In this document: piece after piece, positions 33,935 to 46,441 of the stretch | How positions within the stretch are numbered: the first letter of the stretch is position 1 | Layout: each line of letters opens with the position of its first letter | NCBI GenBank assembly: GCA_030549495.1 | Contig: JAUIRK010000633.1 | Coordinates: 62,001-126,000, forward strand | Length of the DNA stretch: 64,000 bases | From: Nectonema munidae | Lineage: Eukaryota > Nematomorpha > Nectonematoida > Nectonematidae | Direction of reading: 5' to 3' | The notes under the pieces: generated by a model | Database searches by the model: none | What the model was told of the DNA's origin: nothing | Seen by the model: the letters and a program-made list of their open reading frames with translations, nothing else | Position numbers and translations under genes: made by a program

Positions 33935-36167
33935 ATAATCTTTCTCTTCATACAAAATATTAACCTACACAAAATTCTTTGGTGAGTTTTATTTGCTTCT
34001 AGACCAAATTTGTTGGGAAAAGCATATTAATTAGCTTTTGATATTTGATAAATCCCTATATCTCTACTTTTTGGAATCATGTAAAATAAATTTTTTGTTT
34101 GTTTTATCAAGGTAAAGCTATTGATGTATTCAACGGAAAAATCAAAAGCTAGAATTATTTATTCTTTGATAGTTATTTAAATTTGTTTTTTAAGGTATTG
34201 TTAATTTTTTAGGCTAGTAAATTGAACAATGCGATGAAGAGTCTGAAAATTAACTTATCTATACACTTGGATAGCGCAACTTTAAAAATTTTCACATCTT
34301 GACTTTTTCTATACAAGCGTTATATAAACGAAAAAATGCCTTCATTACTCAAAGGATTTCTTACATTCATGCAAAAGTTCTGAGTGCATTTCGTCATCAT
34401 TTATTTTTTTGCCTTAGGTTTCTAGTTTTTGTCGTCCATTTTCATCACAATTTTTATTTTGATGTCTCCTTTTTTATGCTCGTAACTACTGATTTTATTT
34501 TATTATTCATCAAGGAATTTTGAAGGAACAAGATTAGATAAATCATAAAACTATAAAATATACAGTATGCCTAAAACGGAATGAAGAAGGGGAAATTATA
34601 AATCTTTTGCCAAATTTGCTACAGTTAAAAAGAATAGGCCACAACACTGGGTAGAAAAAGATAAGAACTTGAGAAAGAAGTGGGATTAAGAATCTAAATG
34701 TAATTTTGTTAGTCCGTCAAAAATTTTCTCAAGGACTAGTATCGCAATTTATAAAGATAAGCTTGCATGGAAAAGGAATGATGCATGCTTCGATAAAAGT
34801 ATTGCTTTTTGATTTTAAAATTATATATATTCAAAACCTTTCAAACATATGATCGCATCTCATACGCCACAGCTTATGAAAACTCTGAACTGAAGAATGA
34901 AAGTAGAAACATTCTTTAATTTGTTATTTATCACTGATTTTTAGTTTTAGGCCAAGCCATTCAGTTCATTAAAATTTTGAATGTGTCGCAAGAAGATTTT
35001 TGATTCCTACTCAACCAAAATTTTGGAAGCGATACATTTTGTTAGGAAACACTGCGTTAAATCATAACTAATATGTCGTTTTATACTAAAAATTTTGCTC
35101 TGAGCATAAATGCTACTTTTTCAAGTTGAAATTAAGTAAAATTGTATCATTCTACCAGAAAATCTAAAAAACCCATACGATCTCAATGATTTTGTTAGTT
35201 AAATATTTTTAAAAATTATTTTATGTTTTGTTTAAAAAATGGTTCTGTTCTGTCCCTTATAATAATGGCTTGTAATAAATACCGTAAAATAATGTCATTA
35301 TCATTTATTCCAAAATTGAGATAATTCAATTCAAACTTCACATTTTACTAAATCTAAAATGATTGATTATTTATAAATACATTTATTTTTCATTCATATG
35401 ATTTTCAAATTATTTACTGTTTTTATAAATATATATTTATTATATTGCATAAACCTTTGCTCAATAAGATATTTTCGCGGGATTTTTAGTTCAAAAAATA
35501 ACTTTCTGTTGGTAAAGAGGCCTTGAAAAATTGAGCATAAAAATGGGGACATTTCATACTAAAATTTCAGACTTTGAGACAAACACAATCCTTTGATGTT
35601 GAAATATTAAAATTTGCCGTCTTTGACTTAAGAATCCTGCAAGGTATTCATTTCATTTCTTACATGAGGCGGATTTTTGTTATTTAGTAGGGCAAAATTT
35701 CTGTGAAACAAATTTAACTATCTAATAAAGGGTTGTGGCCTTTTGTCTATATCTTCCAATTAAATTGATAATAAAAAATTATTTTAATTATTAGTTTTAA
35801 AAAATAAGATAGATATACCTTGAATTTTATGATTCTATCATATATATTTTTTTTTAACCCCAGGAAATCTCATTGGAGTGCTTTTTAAAAAGTATACAAG
35901 TTTAAAAATAGATCATTTCTATTTAAAAATTTTAAAATTAGTAGGAGCATTTCAAAGGATTAGTTGGGAATGTCAAAAGAATTCAAAAATTTCTTTTTCA
36001 AATGTAAAATTCATTATTATTATTATATCAATGAAAACGAATTTTTACAAAGTTATACTGCATTGCTTTTATGTTCAAAAAGTTAAAAAATGTTATTGTG
36101 GTGTTCAATCATAATCAACCTAATCATCTGTAAAAATTACCACCTAATTTTATAAAATATGCGAAAG
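33935..36167. other. Non-coding stretch downstream of the FAM8A1-like gene
   Basis: AT-rich with no gene or repeat recognised. Short plus-strand frames at 34299-34523 and 35878-36114 are low-complexity and probably chance. Confidence 0.4.
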
Positions 36168-37194
36168 TTAACCCTTGCATTACCGTATATGGCCTGAGCG
36201 GTCTTATTGTTTTTTGACTCAAAGATTTTGTTGAAAATTGTGGACATCTTGAAAGTGACTATTCTGTGAATTTCGAAATATCAATTTACTTCAGCATAAT
36301 AACGTAAAAAGTAAGAATTTTAAAAGATTTTTAATATACTTCACTTTTTCTTAGTTAAAATTTTTGAGGTTTTTGGAGTAAATGAAAAATAAGATTAGTT
36401 TTTCCATAATGATTAATTTTTTAACATTCATTAGCTTGTTTGTGTTAGTTAGTATGTTTACGATCACCTGTATCAATAATATAATTGAAATCAAGGGGCT
36501 TTGCGCTAAAAGGCATTGTTTGTTAACTTTTTCCGATCCATAACATCTTGCAGAAAATTTCCTTTATTCGTAGCAAAATTATTAACTAACTCTAAATACT
36601 AAAATTTTTTTATTTTAAAGTACTCTTAAAGGTCATCAAAGTTAAACTGTGCATCGTCATTGATAAATGTTTTTATGAAATTTTTCATTCAGCCACTAAC
36701 TGAAGTAATTCCGTCTTTAAATCATGTAGGCAAACTCGGTTTTTCAAGATAGAAACACCTTTGTACACACTTTTGCTTTTTTAATTTTTTGTTTTAGATT
36801 TTTTTTATTATTTGTAGTAATTTTTTACTAATTTAAAAAAATATCAGCCATTTTTCTCATTTTATCAAACAGAATTTTAAACATTTTCAAGGTTAATCAT
36901 TCGAAGTAGCTAAAAAATTTTGTATATATAACCAATGTATTAAATGATATTTCTATCTTCCTTTTTGTTTTCCTTTCACTGCTTGAACACCAACTGAAAA
37001 AATCCTCTACCAAAAATCTTTTTACCGCTCTTTTGGTTTTTCTTTTACTAAAATTTCAAATTCTTTTCTGTGTAATATCAAGAAAAATTTGTCTTTTTTG
37101 TTCACCCTTGCATTGATGACTACGATCTTGAAACTGCTCGACATGTGTTTTGTTTTGTCTTCGCTAAGTAAAGGTTAGTAAACTTTTCATTTTA

Positions 37195-37293
37195 TTAACC
37201 CTCGCATGGCCGTAATTTTTTACCACCTCTCATGGCCGTAATTTTTTACCACCTCTCATGGCCGTAATTTTTTACCACCTCTCATGGCCGTAT
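37195..37293. repeat. 27-bp minisatellite (about four copies)
   Basis: The unit CTCATGGCCGTAATTTTTTA followed by CCACCT repeats in tandem after TTAACCCTCGCATGGCCG. The last unit diverges at CATGGCCGTATTG. The unit is derived from a piggyBac-like terminal sequence. Confidence 0.8.
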
Positions 37294-37627
37294 TGTTACT
37301 CTAGAGGCCATTTTAATAATCTTCGTTGTATATAAAATTTAGATTCAAAACAATTAAATAAAGTTTATTTGTTCATTAAAATAATAAGGAGCCACTTATG
37401 AGTGAAAAAAGTGAGATTTTTTGAAAAAAATAAAATCTATTTAACGCCATCCATAACTAAACTAAACTTTCCTTAACGCCATCTAGAAACGACATTAAAT
37501 TTATTTTCTAATTTTCTTTTGCCTTAAAACATTGAGATAATAATTGATGAATACCAATTCTATAAATAAAATATCACTGAGGAATTTAGAAATTTTGAAT
37601 GTTATACATAATTAATTTCTAGAACTT

Positions 37628-37955
37628 CAGTGGAACCTCCATGGTTTGCGAACTAAATTCCTTCCATAAAACTGTTCGTTATTTGAAATAATCGTGAACT
37701 GAGAACGTTTTTCTATCGTAAATTATTATCAGCAGTAAATATAAAATGTGAATTATTATAAGCTAGCTATATTATGTATAAAATACATTAATTTTAACGA
37801 GATATAAAAGGAAAAAAGAAATAAACGTTATATAGAGATATACAAAAGTCGCCATTTTAAAGCGTGTAATCGGAGGAACAGTTCGTGAGCTGGGTCAATA
37901 TTTGTTGACAAAAGTTGTTGGTAGAAGGAGGTGTTCGCAAACTCAAGTTATACTG
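37628..37955. mobile_element. pogo/Tigger-type miniature element (328 bp)
   Basis: The left end CAGTGGAACCTCCATGGTTT then GCGAAC and the reversed right end CAGTATAACTTGAGTTTGCG then AACACC are inverted repeats of about 26 bp. TA follows on the right; the left base pair is TT. Such ends (CAGTxxAACCTC..TTTGCGAAC) are known from pogo-like miniature elements. Non-coding. Confidence 0.6.
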
Positions 37956-39899
37956 TAAGAAAATCAAAAATATTGTGTTTCAAAAAATTTCAGTTAGACA
38001 TTGATCTTACTTTTACTTTTGGCTTTACTTTGATGCATTAAAAAACTTATAAGAGAAAAAAAGTTCAAAAGTCTGACTGCCCAAAATTCTAAGTAAATTT
38101 TTAATAAGGCTTGGAATAATTTTTAATAAATTGGTTTTAAAATGAACAAAAATATAATGGTCTTTGGTCGTTTTAATTTTTTTTTCTTTTTTAAATTATC
38201 GGGCTAGTTTGAGCTAGGATTGAAAACACTAGTCTGCAGAAACTCATTGGTTACATTTGAATTTTATATATGCCTGTATTTGAAGATCAAAGTATTTCAT
38301 TGGATAACTTCTACAGTAGTAAGAGCTCCTTACTATTATTGAAAGGAATCATATGAAGTTCAAAATAAGATTTATTCATTTCGATGATCTATGTATGACA
38401 CACAATTGACTTAAATTATAAAAGTATGCTTTTACTCAAAGATCTCTTCCTTGATATTTTGCAGATAATAATTTTTTTATTTTTTAGTCATACGACTCAT
38501 TCTCTTACAATTTTGTTTATGTGAGCATTGATACTTTTGAACAAAGAAAGTAGCGTATTAAAATGTATTATATATTTGATTCTCGATATTATATGTTTTG
38601 GTACCTAAAATATATATAACTAAATTAGAACATACGAGTGGGGTTGAAATTTAAAAAAAATTGCTCAAAATGCTATGTACCTCTTGTTCTGGGCATGTGT
38701 GTAGTTATGTAAATGCGCAAAAATATAAATGTCAATTTTTGGACCCTTGAATTATAATGAACGCTGGGTTACCTATATATTTAAGAAAAAAACACATGCG
38801 AATTTGTATTCACACCAGTAAACGAGGAACTCATACAAACAAATAGCTAAGCTATATGAATCAATAAGTATGAACGATAAATAAAAACAAAAGGACATCT
38901 AGGTATAGCTATCTAGTTGCAATTTATCACAACAATTGAATTTTGGGAAATACTAACTGCAATCATTATCATTAGCTAATACTTATTATAAATATCTTGC
39001 GAAAAAGTATTGGTAATATTCGTAGAATGACAATTATTTCACAGTTATCTCCTAGCAGAAAAATTTTGGAAAATTTATCTTCAAATTAAAAACCTCAAAA
39101 AAAGTAAGATGAATTATGAAATTTTACAGAATTTGTAGGTATCAAGGTAGGATTACGAACCTACCAAAGAACCACCATGTCAAATGGGGAAAAAAATAAA
39201 AATATTCAAAGTTGTTTTCTATATATTGAACATAAAATACTTCTTTGTTAATATTGTTTCAATGATGTATATTTTTTAGAATTTTTCAAGTGTTTTGTAA
39301 GACCAGATTTATATTTTTTGGAGAACTGAAAACTTAAATATTTTAAGTAAAAGATAGTCATTTTTTATCTTGGTTCAAGATAAAAATTCAAGTATATCAG
39401 AACTATAATACAGTGTGCATTTTTTATACATGTGTTTCGTTCCAAAGGTGTAAAAAAATACTGTCGTGTTTATCAAGTATTGTACTTCGTATTTTGCTAT
39501 CGAGTTATATACGATGAACATCTTGAATCATTTCTTTGCCAAAACCCTCTTGAATTCAATTATGACGAAAAAGAAATATAAAATAAGCTAATCAATGTTA
39601 CTAAATTTATTAATATGAAAAAATCTTTTTTCATTTATTCCAAAAAACTTGTAAATTTTAGAAAAGAAAATACATTATGAAAAAGGTTAACATTTTATAG
39701 ATGGTGTTAAATTCTCATTTTTATGATTTAGTCTAAAAATCTTTTCAAATTCTCAATTTTCATGTTATAATATTGAAATAAATAGATATTTGGAATTTAC
39801 AGGGTAGTCATTTTTTGATATGACTATAATTTTCATCAAAATATTTCAGTCAAAACACTACACATGGCCTCTCAGGCTCTATATGGCCAAGCGAGGATA

Positions 39900-41690
39900 T
39901 ACTATTTTATGCTCAGAATTCTTTGCTGCATAATTTGTAAAAAGCCAATTAGTGATTGATAGTGAAGATATATTATGATAGTTCCAGAGAAGTTTTCTTT
40001 ACAATTAAGAAGTAATTTGGTTTTTCAATAGTTTGTCTTTCTTATTCATATAATTTAGCTACTTTGCGGCAGGTTTGAAGTTTTTCTACGTATAAGATAT
40101 CAGTGAGATCTATGTGAATTATCCAACAACACTCAATTTAAATTTGTTCTATTTGAAACTGGTTCAACAAATATTTTAGTTAGTTGATAGAAATGCAAAA
40201 TTTGCTATCAGTCTGTTTTTCCTTTTTATTTTACAAACTAAGAATCAGTTCTGTTCTTACTATACGTTTGTGACTTTTTAAAACTTGGGTTCATAGCGAA
40301 ATTTGAAAAACCGCATGTTTTACATGGATAGTAATTCAGTTTTGCTTTATTAATTAATAATTGGTTATAATTAATATAATTAACCTATTTTAGTTATTAT
40401 TTATTATATCAAAATTAGCACTTTTTGATATTCAGTGGTTTTTTCAAGATAGCACAGCTGGGCGGATGGATTCTTGCTAAAGTTCTAGAGAATTTAAGTA
40501 TGGCCATTTAAAAGGAAATTTTATTATGTTGGGTACTTGCTTCTTGGCTTGTTGTGTGAATATCCAGGGACTGATCACAGCTATTTGTGATATTTCATTT
40601 AAAAGTATTATAAATTATTGTTACAGTTTGGCTACAGTAATCTTGCATCATTCGGGCTTGGAAGGTGTTGGATGTATCACGAAACTTAGAAATCAATCAT
40701 CATATCTTGAATTAAAAATTTTTATTTGGATACGATTTATTATGAATTCTTTACACTTTATACTTTTCTCTAATACTTTTTCTTATTTTTTCATTAAAAA
40801 AACTCTCAGAATAACTGTTAATACCGGATAACTGATTGCCGTTTTAGTGATCTAAATTTTGGGGGAGGGAGGGGTGAACTTTTTGTTATAATTTTTGAAA
40901 TTTATAGTAAAAGAATTTTTATCCAATGACAGACCACCTTTATTACCCGACATTACACTTGCACTCCCAATCCCACCATAACTGCGAATGATTTTATCGA
41001 GTCGAATTACCTTGTCATTTTCAACACTTTTCAAAATGAAGGTATGGAAAGTATTAAAGCTTTTAATAAATCGATCTTTATGACTTTTCGCTTATCGGTG
41101 GAACTTCTTATACAATTATATTCGCAATGTTCCCATTTGAAATTTTATTTTATCATTCAAAATTAATAATAAAAAGAAAATAAGGATTTTTTTGAATGCA
41201 ATACTTAACAGCAGTATTTAAAATTTCTTGCGTTTACAAAAGTGTATCATATTCGAACCGATGTCTTTTAACACATATATTCAACTAAGACGTTTATCGA
41301 TCTGATGTTGACCACTCTTACTAAAAAGTTGATAAAGAACGCTTATATTTGAAATTCTATAGTTTTAATAAACAAAAAAGTACACATTCAAAAGTAAAAC
41401 AAATTTTTTGACTCCGCGAGTCTTTATCAAATTAACATACTTAATGTAGTGGAAGTAAAAATTTTTTTTAGTCATCACTTATATGATGTAGATAATTTAA
41501 AAATATACTAATCATATATATATCAAAATAAAATAGTTGCGTGTTAAGTTGGGCGGATAAGGGTATAAATGTAAAATTGCAGGTTTGTTATGTGTTTTTT
41601 GGAGTTTTTACAGCCCACACAGGACTCTAATAGTTAGGGTAAACAATTCAATAGAGGAAGGCTAAGTTGGAAGAAAGGCCGATAAACGTA
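39900..41690. other. Non-coding stretch
   Basis: AT-rich. A short plus-strand frame at 40526-40831 has no recognised family. A GGGGGAGGGAGGGG patch at 40860-40873 may be the end of another miniature element. Confidence 0.35.
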
Positions 41691-41890
41691 GGCTCAATTC
41701 CACTGAGATGAGAATATCGAGAATAATGTATAGAGTGAATTTAAATTGAGATCGTTTCGTCATGTAAACAGAAGGTCAAAATATGAGTTTATTAGAAAAG
41801 ATTACGTGTAGCAAACAAAAGATATAAATGCAAGGGAAGACCCAACATAACTTGAAAAAAAATAATTAAAAAGGATAAAAACAAATAGTA
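41690..41890 (+). pseudogene. LINE (RTE/endonuclease-RT type) C-terminal fossil
   Basis: Fragments in shifting frames read EMRISRIMYRVNLN, RSFRHVNRRSKYEFIRKDYV and RGRPNIT-KK. They match the pattern MRMLRWMCG...RxFGHVxRR...GRGRPxxTWxxxI at the end of many LINE reverse transcriptases. At least two frame changes and a stop; very short relic. Confidence 0.55.
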
Positions 41891-42344
41891 TTTGTTTTTC
41901 ATAGTTAGTTGTATAACCGGCTAAAGCGCAGCTTGCTGGTAAAATAGCCGTAAAACTTATCATTATTACAATTATTTAACTCAAGTGGATTCAACTCAAA
42001 AAAGACATGCGCCCATGAAAGTTATTAATTTTCTGTAGTATATTTAATCCTTTCATTGTATACAATACACTATGCAGTATCGATCTGTATCTTATTAAGT
42101 CAATATGAAAATAAGTATTCCTTGACTATATTGATTTTCTTTCTACATCGAAAGCATCATTGCAATCGTCATCATCATCACTATAATATTTGTTGTATCT
42201 GATAAGCGCATGATGCAACACTATCGTAAGTTTTGTTTTTTACAGGTTTTATTTCTAATGAAAAGCTTCTAGATGCTTTTTTATGCAATAAATAAGCTTG
42301 GGTAATGTTTAAGCTTGATCCAAGATCCTACAAAATAAAGTAAA

Positions 42345-42440
42345 AAACTCGTTGATAGTCGATCGCCTAGAGTTGCAATCATTGTGTCTCTTCATCCAAT
42401 GATTTTCGGTTCGATTCGGGATCAAGGCCATCTTTTCCAT
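42345..42440 (+). repeat. tRNA-like patch, possible second SINE family
   Basis: GGTTCGATTCGGGATC (B-box-like) at about 42408 follows TCGATCGCCTAGAGTTGC. The sequence after it (CTATCGAGTTATGGAATGAG) is not the body of the common SINE. No second copy seen. Confidence 0.3.
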
Positions 42441-42695
42441 CTATATTCTATCGAGTTATGGAATGAGATTCTTCTCTTGAGTGCTAATAAGACAACTAAA
42501 AAAACACCTTTATAGCTTTGTTGCTTGAAGTATGTGACTCTTTCTGAATTTGTACATGACATCTGTCTATAATAACAATTTAAAAAGCATGCAGTATTGT
42601 TAGATTTATTAAGTCAGATTTGAGTAAAAATCCAAATTATCATTGTAAAGGTAGCAGACTAGGCTTTGATCATTTTATAAAAATAAATAAATGCA

Positions 42696-42841
42696 AGTGC
42701 GTAAGTAGGGTTGGTTAGATGCTCGATTCGATAACTCAAGGTCTTGGGTTCGATCCCGCATCAAGCCTGTTTTCCTCATAGTTCGTTACAAGCGGCGCAA
42801 TTGTGCCTTCTCGATTAAAACACCCTATGGCACCTTTATAT
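42696..42841 (+). repeat. tRNA-derived SINE, copy 4
   Basis: GTAGGGTTGGTTAGATGCTC, GATAACTCAAGGTCTTGGG, B box GGGTTCGATCCC, then CATAGTTCGTTACAAGCGG and TTAAAACACCC, ending CACCTTTATA. Nearly matches the copy at 326-485 over its whole length. Confidence 0.78.
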
Positions 42842-43117
42842 GAGAAATTTTTTTGTTCTAAATTTTAAAAAGTTAACGTGCTAAAGAAACTTACAATTTA
42901 TAGTGCTAAATAAGAACAAATGTCAAAAATACCGTAAAACTGATGTTTTTTAACTCTAATTTCTCAGAAACAAGAAAATTTTTATGAAAAAGTTGAAGCC
43001 TGTGCTATTTTTGCTAAAAAAAATTATACACTTCATCAATGCAGATAGATTTATATTAGCTATAAATTTTTAAAAGAATAAAAATGGGGGCGGTCACTGC
43101 ACTACAGGCGCTTCCTG

Positions 43118-43252
43118 CCTACGCCACGATGTTAGATAGTGGGTTTCGATGACTCAATATCTTGGGATCCCGTATCACACCTATTTTGCTCATAGTTTGA
43201 TACAAGAGGCGCACTTGTGTCTTCTCCATGAAAACACCCAGCATACATTTAC
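43118..43252 (+). repeat. tRNA-derived SINE, copy 5
   Basis: GTTAGATAGTGGGTTTCGAT, GACTCAATATCTTGGGATCC, then CATAGTTTGATACAAGAGG and CATGAAAACACCCAG. The B box is altered by loss of bases. Confidence 0.68.
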
Positions 43253-43464
43253 TTTTTATTTTATATTATACTTTCTGTAAAGAAATTTAGAAAAAATCTT
43301 AAATTTGATATCGGATATTATGGTTAAACTTATTGTTATTAAATAGAAAATAATAAAGAATTTAACCAATTTATTTGTAATGAATTGCAAAGATATCATT
43401 GATAATAACCCATTTCTTTTTCTAACATAGTTTATCTTCGAGCTACATTGTAAAGTAGAATCGT

Positions 43465-43580
43465 TTAGGGGTGTCTAGATTCTAGAAGTTGGCTTTTCCC
43501 GATGTTCTCGGTTTCGAAGCCCGCTCTCCAACTTCCTTGCTCAGAGTTCGATACAAGTGACACAACTCTCAACTACTACA
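43465..43580 (+). repeat. Diverged SINE-like copy
   Basis: GGTTTCGAAGCCCGCTC sits at the B-box position and CAGAGTTCGATACAAGTGAC at the body position, about 45 bp apart as in the family. The head is different. Confidence 0.4.
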
Positions 43581-43829
43581 CTCATTATCTTAACCCTATT
43601 AGCCTTAACTAAAAAATTAATTGTACAAAATTTGCTGGATCACCCTTCCAATTTGGTGACTTTTCCTAAAATCGCTATCTGCATCTTTTGATACCATTTT
43701 CATAGAAGTTGAATGACCCTTTCATGTCCAAAACTGTCAATCAAAATCAAAAATTAAATTTTTTCAGAAAAAAATTGACATTGTCTGTAGTTAACCTTAT
43801 AAGTTATAACTTAGGGTCTATGATATATA

Positions 43830-44760
43830 CTACCTTAATAATTTATAATTATATACAGATTTGAACGTATAACACTTTATATATCTAATTTTTCCACTAA
43901 TCATTGCTACTTTTTAGAAAATGTCAATCAAAATTTGGAAATATATCTAATCTAATATTCCTTCAAATTTTATATAAAATATACGTTTTTATACTAAATC
44001 GGCCATGCTTGTTTCATTTCTGGACTCATTTTTTACATTAGGGATGTAAAAATACCTATAAGTGTTAATCAAATTTGCGGTTTACTTCTAAAAATTGTCT
44101 CCAAAAACATTTATTCAAATTATACATGGAGTATATATTTTTATACCAAATCGATCATGCTGGTTTCATTTCTGAACTTAGTTTTCACATTTAGAGGTCT
44201 TAAAATATCTATCAGTGTCAATCAAATTAACGGTTTACTTCTAAAAACTATGTCCAAAAATATATTCTTTAATTTTAAATGAAATATATGTTTTATACCA
44301 AATCAGCCATGCTAGTTTTACTTCTGAAATCAGTGTTTACATTTAGAGGTTTTAAAATATCTGAAAGTGTATGTTCGATTTATATCTAATGTCTACGGAA
44401 ATAATTTTGAAATTTAAATAAAATATCTATTTTTATGCAAAATAGAAGATGCTGGTTTAATGTTTATACTCAGGTTTGGCTTCAATCAGATTTGCGGTTT
44501 ACTTCTAGATACTGTCTTCAAAAATATTTTCAAAAAAATAAAATATCTGTTTTTATACCAAAATTGACTATGCTTATTTTATTTCTGTACTCAATTTTGG
44601 CTAATACTGTTAAAAATATCTGGAAGTGGCAATTGATTAGTGATGTATGCCTGAAAATGAGTTGTGTAAAATTTTTTCAAAAAATCGTTGTATATCAGTT
44701 ATATAATAAAAATATATATATATTTTTTGTATATTTTGGCTTATAATACTTTCTTCAAAT
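43830..44760 (+). repeat. Tandem repeat family 1 (about 150 bp), plus-strand array
   Basis: About five units with the anchor TTTTATACCAAATCGGCCAT (variants) at about 43990, 44143, 44292, 44435 and 44554, preceded by a partial unit. Units share TTGCGGTTTACTTCTAAA and GTCxxCAAAAATAT. Spacing falls from about 150 to 120 bp. Reversed copies lie at 18.6-19.56 kb. A plus-strand frame at 44435-44746 is only this repeat. Confidence 0.75.
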
Positions 44761-45684
44761 ATTTATTTAAAAAAAATAAAACGTATTATAAAATCTTTTG
44801 AAGATTAGTATGTGAGAAGGAAGCAACTTGAATACTAATTGAAAAGAGAACGTGTGATCAAAAGAAATAATTTAAAAAAAATATGTATCTGAAGATCTAC
44901 CATGTTCTAATGAATAATGAACTAGGAACTGGTGTAATGAACTAGGAACTGGTGCTTCAAAAAAGAAGTTCCTCTTTTACAAATGAAAAATCTTTAAATC
45001 TATAGCTTATCATCTAGGGTTACAATTATCATTTAACTAAGAATGGTAGGAAATCTGAAAATTTGCAATAGGTCAAGTTATCAAAAATGGCACAGATTGT
45101 GAGAATTTAGTCACTATCAAGATATTTTTTAATTTATATAAATTTGTCCATCGTTTTCCTTTTGTTTGAAAGAGAGAATCTTTTAGATGAAGAAGATGGA
45201 CAACTTTTTGTAATTGAACAATGAACATCACGAATGATTCATCAGAAAAAAAACATTTGAACTGAGATTGGTTGACAAATATTCAGGCCTAATAATAAAA
45301 TACACGATACTGATAAAAAAAGCCTAAGATTATCAATAAGATTCTTTAATCAGAATGCTTTGAGAGAGGAAAAAAATTGTTCAAAATAAATCCTTAAAAA
45401 GTTTTTTCAAACACACATTGGAAAAAATAAATTTTTAATGAAAAAAGAGCTACCAAGGATCATGATAGAATGAATAGCTGAATTAAATACTGTATAAAGT
45501 ATAGAAGAAATGGCGTAGAGACTACGATAACGAATTTGTAGCCAAAAAGATGGAGGTTCTATCGAGATACATAATTTACTGACAAATGAAATAATTTGAG
45601 TGAAACAACTAAAGTTGGTTTATTAAATAAATTAAGAAAATAAACTGCAAGTAGAATTTATTTTGAAGTTTATATATTTGACAT
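44761..45684. other. Non-coding stretch between two arrays
   Basis: AT-rich; contains a 20-bp duplication (TAATGAACTAGGAACTGGTG twice at about 44914-44953). Nothing else recognised. Confidence 0.4.
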
Positions 45685-46360
45685 TGATTTACAGGTTTAA
45701 TCGATTTTTTGGACAGGTTTTATTGATTTCATAAAAAATGAACATCACCATAAAATTCTACATACTTCAAATTGGGTATATATCTATACAAAATATTTTA
45801 TAAGAATAAAAATTTTAATTTTGACATGGGCTGTCATATTTAAATTATCTTTTGTCAGGTTTGACTGATTTTTATATAAAAAAAAGGAATATCACCAGTA
45901 AACACAGTGTACTTAAAAATGGGTATATGTGTGTAAAAAACTTTATATAGTTATTCGGTTTAAATGTTCCTTTTTGAGATAAATCATTTTTTTGACAGGT
46001 TTGATTGATTTTTATAAAAAATGACCACTGAATTCAACATGCTTTAAAATGGGTATATATGTGTAAACAACTTTATATAATTACTTAGAAAAAAAGTTTC
46101 TTTTTGAGATGAGCTGTCATATAAAGTAATTTTTTGATAGGTTTGATTGATTTTTATAAAAAATAAATATCACCGCTGAATTCAGAATGCTTGAAAATGA
46201 GTATATATGTGTATAAAAACTTTATATAATTATTTAGATAAAAAGTTTCTTTTTGCGATGTGCTGTCACATTTAAATAATTTTTTAATAGGTTTGATTGC
46301 TTTTCATAAAAAATGGATATCACCACTGAATTCAACATACTTGAAAATGTAATCCTGAAT
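45685..46360 (+). repeat. Tandem repeat family 2 (about 145 bp), array next to the ABTB gene
   Basis: Nearly five units with GACAGGTTTGATTGATTTTT at about 45713, 45857, 45994, 46136 and 46289. Each is followed by TATAAAAAATxxxTATCACC, ACTGAATTCAACATGCTT and GGGTATATATGTGTA. The array ends about 80 bp before the first ATG of the downstream gene, so it occupies the likely promoter. Confidence 0.82.
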
Positions 46361-46441
46361 CTGTTAATAATGATAGATCATGGGGACTAATACAATATAT
46401 TATAAATATATGTGAATACCTCTTTAGAATATAATCATGTT

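Larger units (their letters stand above)
36168..39898. mobile_element. Candidate 3.7-kb non-autonomous element with inverted ends
   Basis: The left end reads TTAACCCTTGCATTACCG, then TATGGCCTGAGCGGTC and GTTTTTTGACT. The right end, reversed from 39898, reads TCCTCGCTTGGCCATATAGA, then GCCTGAGAGGCC and GTGTTTTGACT. The parallel order of blocks argues for a shared inverted terminus. A second TTAACCCTCGCATGGCCG lies at 37195, so two elements may overlap. A TTAA edge is present on the left only. No transposase was found inside. Confidence 0.45.

Noticed and set aside
44435-44746. 103-codon plus-strand frame
   Set aside because: Lies wholly within the 150-bp tandem repeats.
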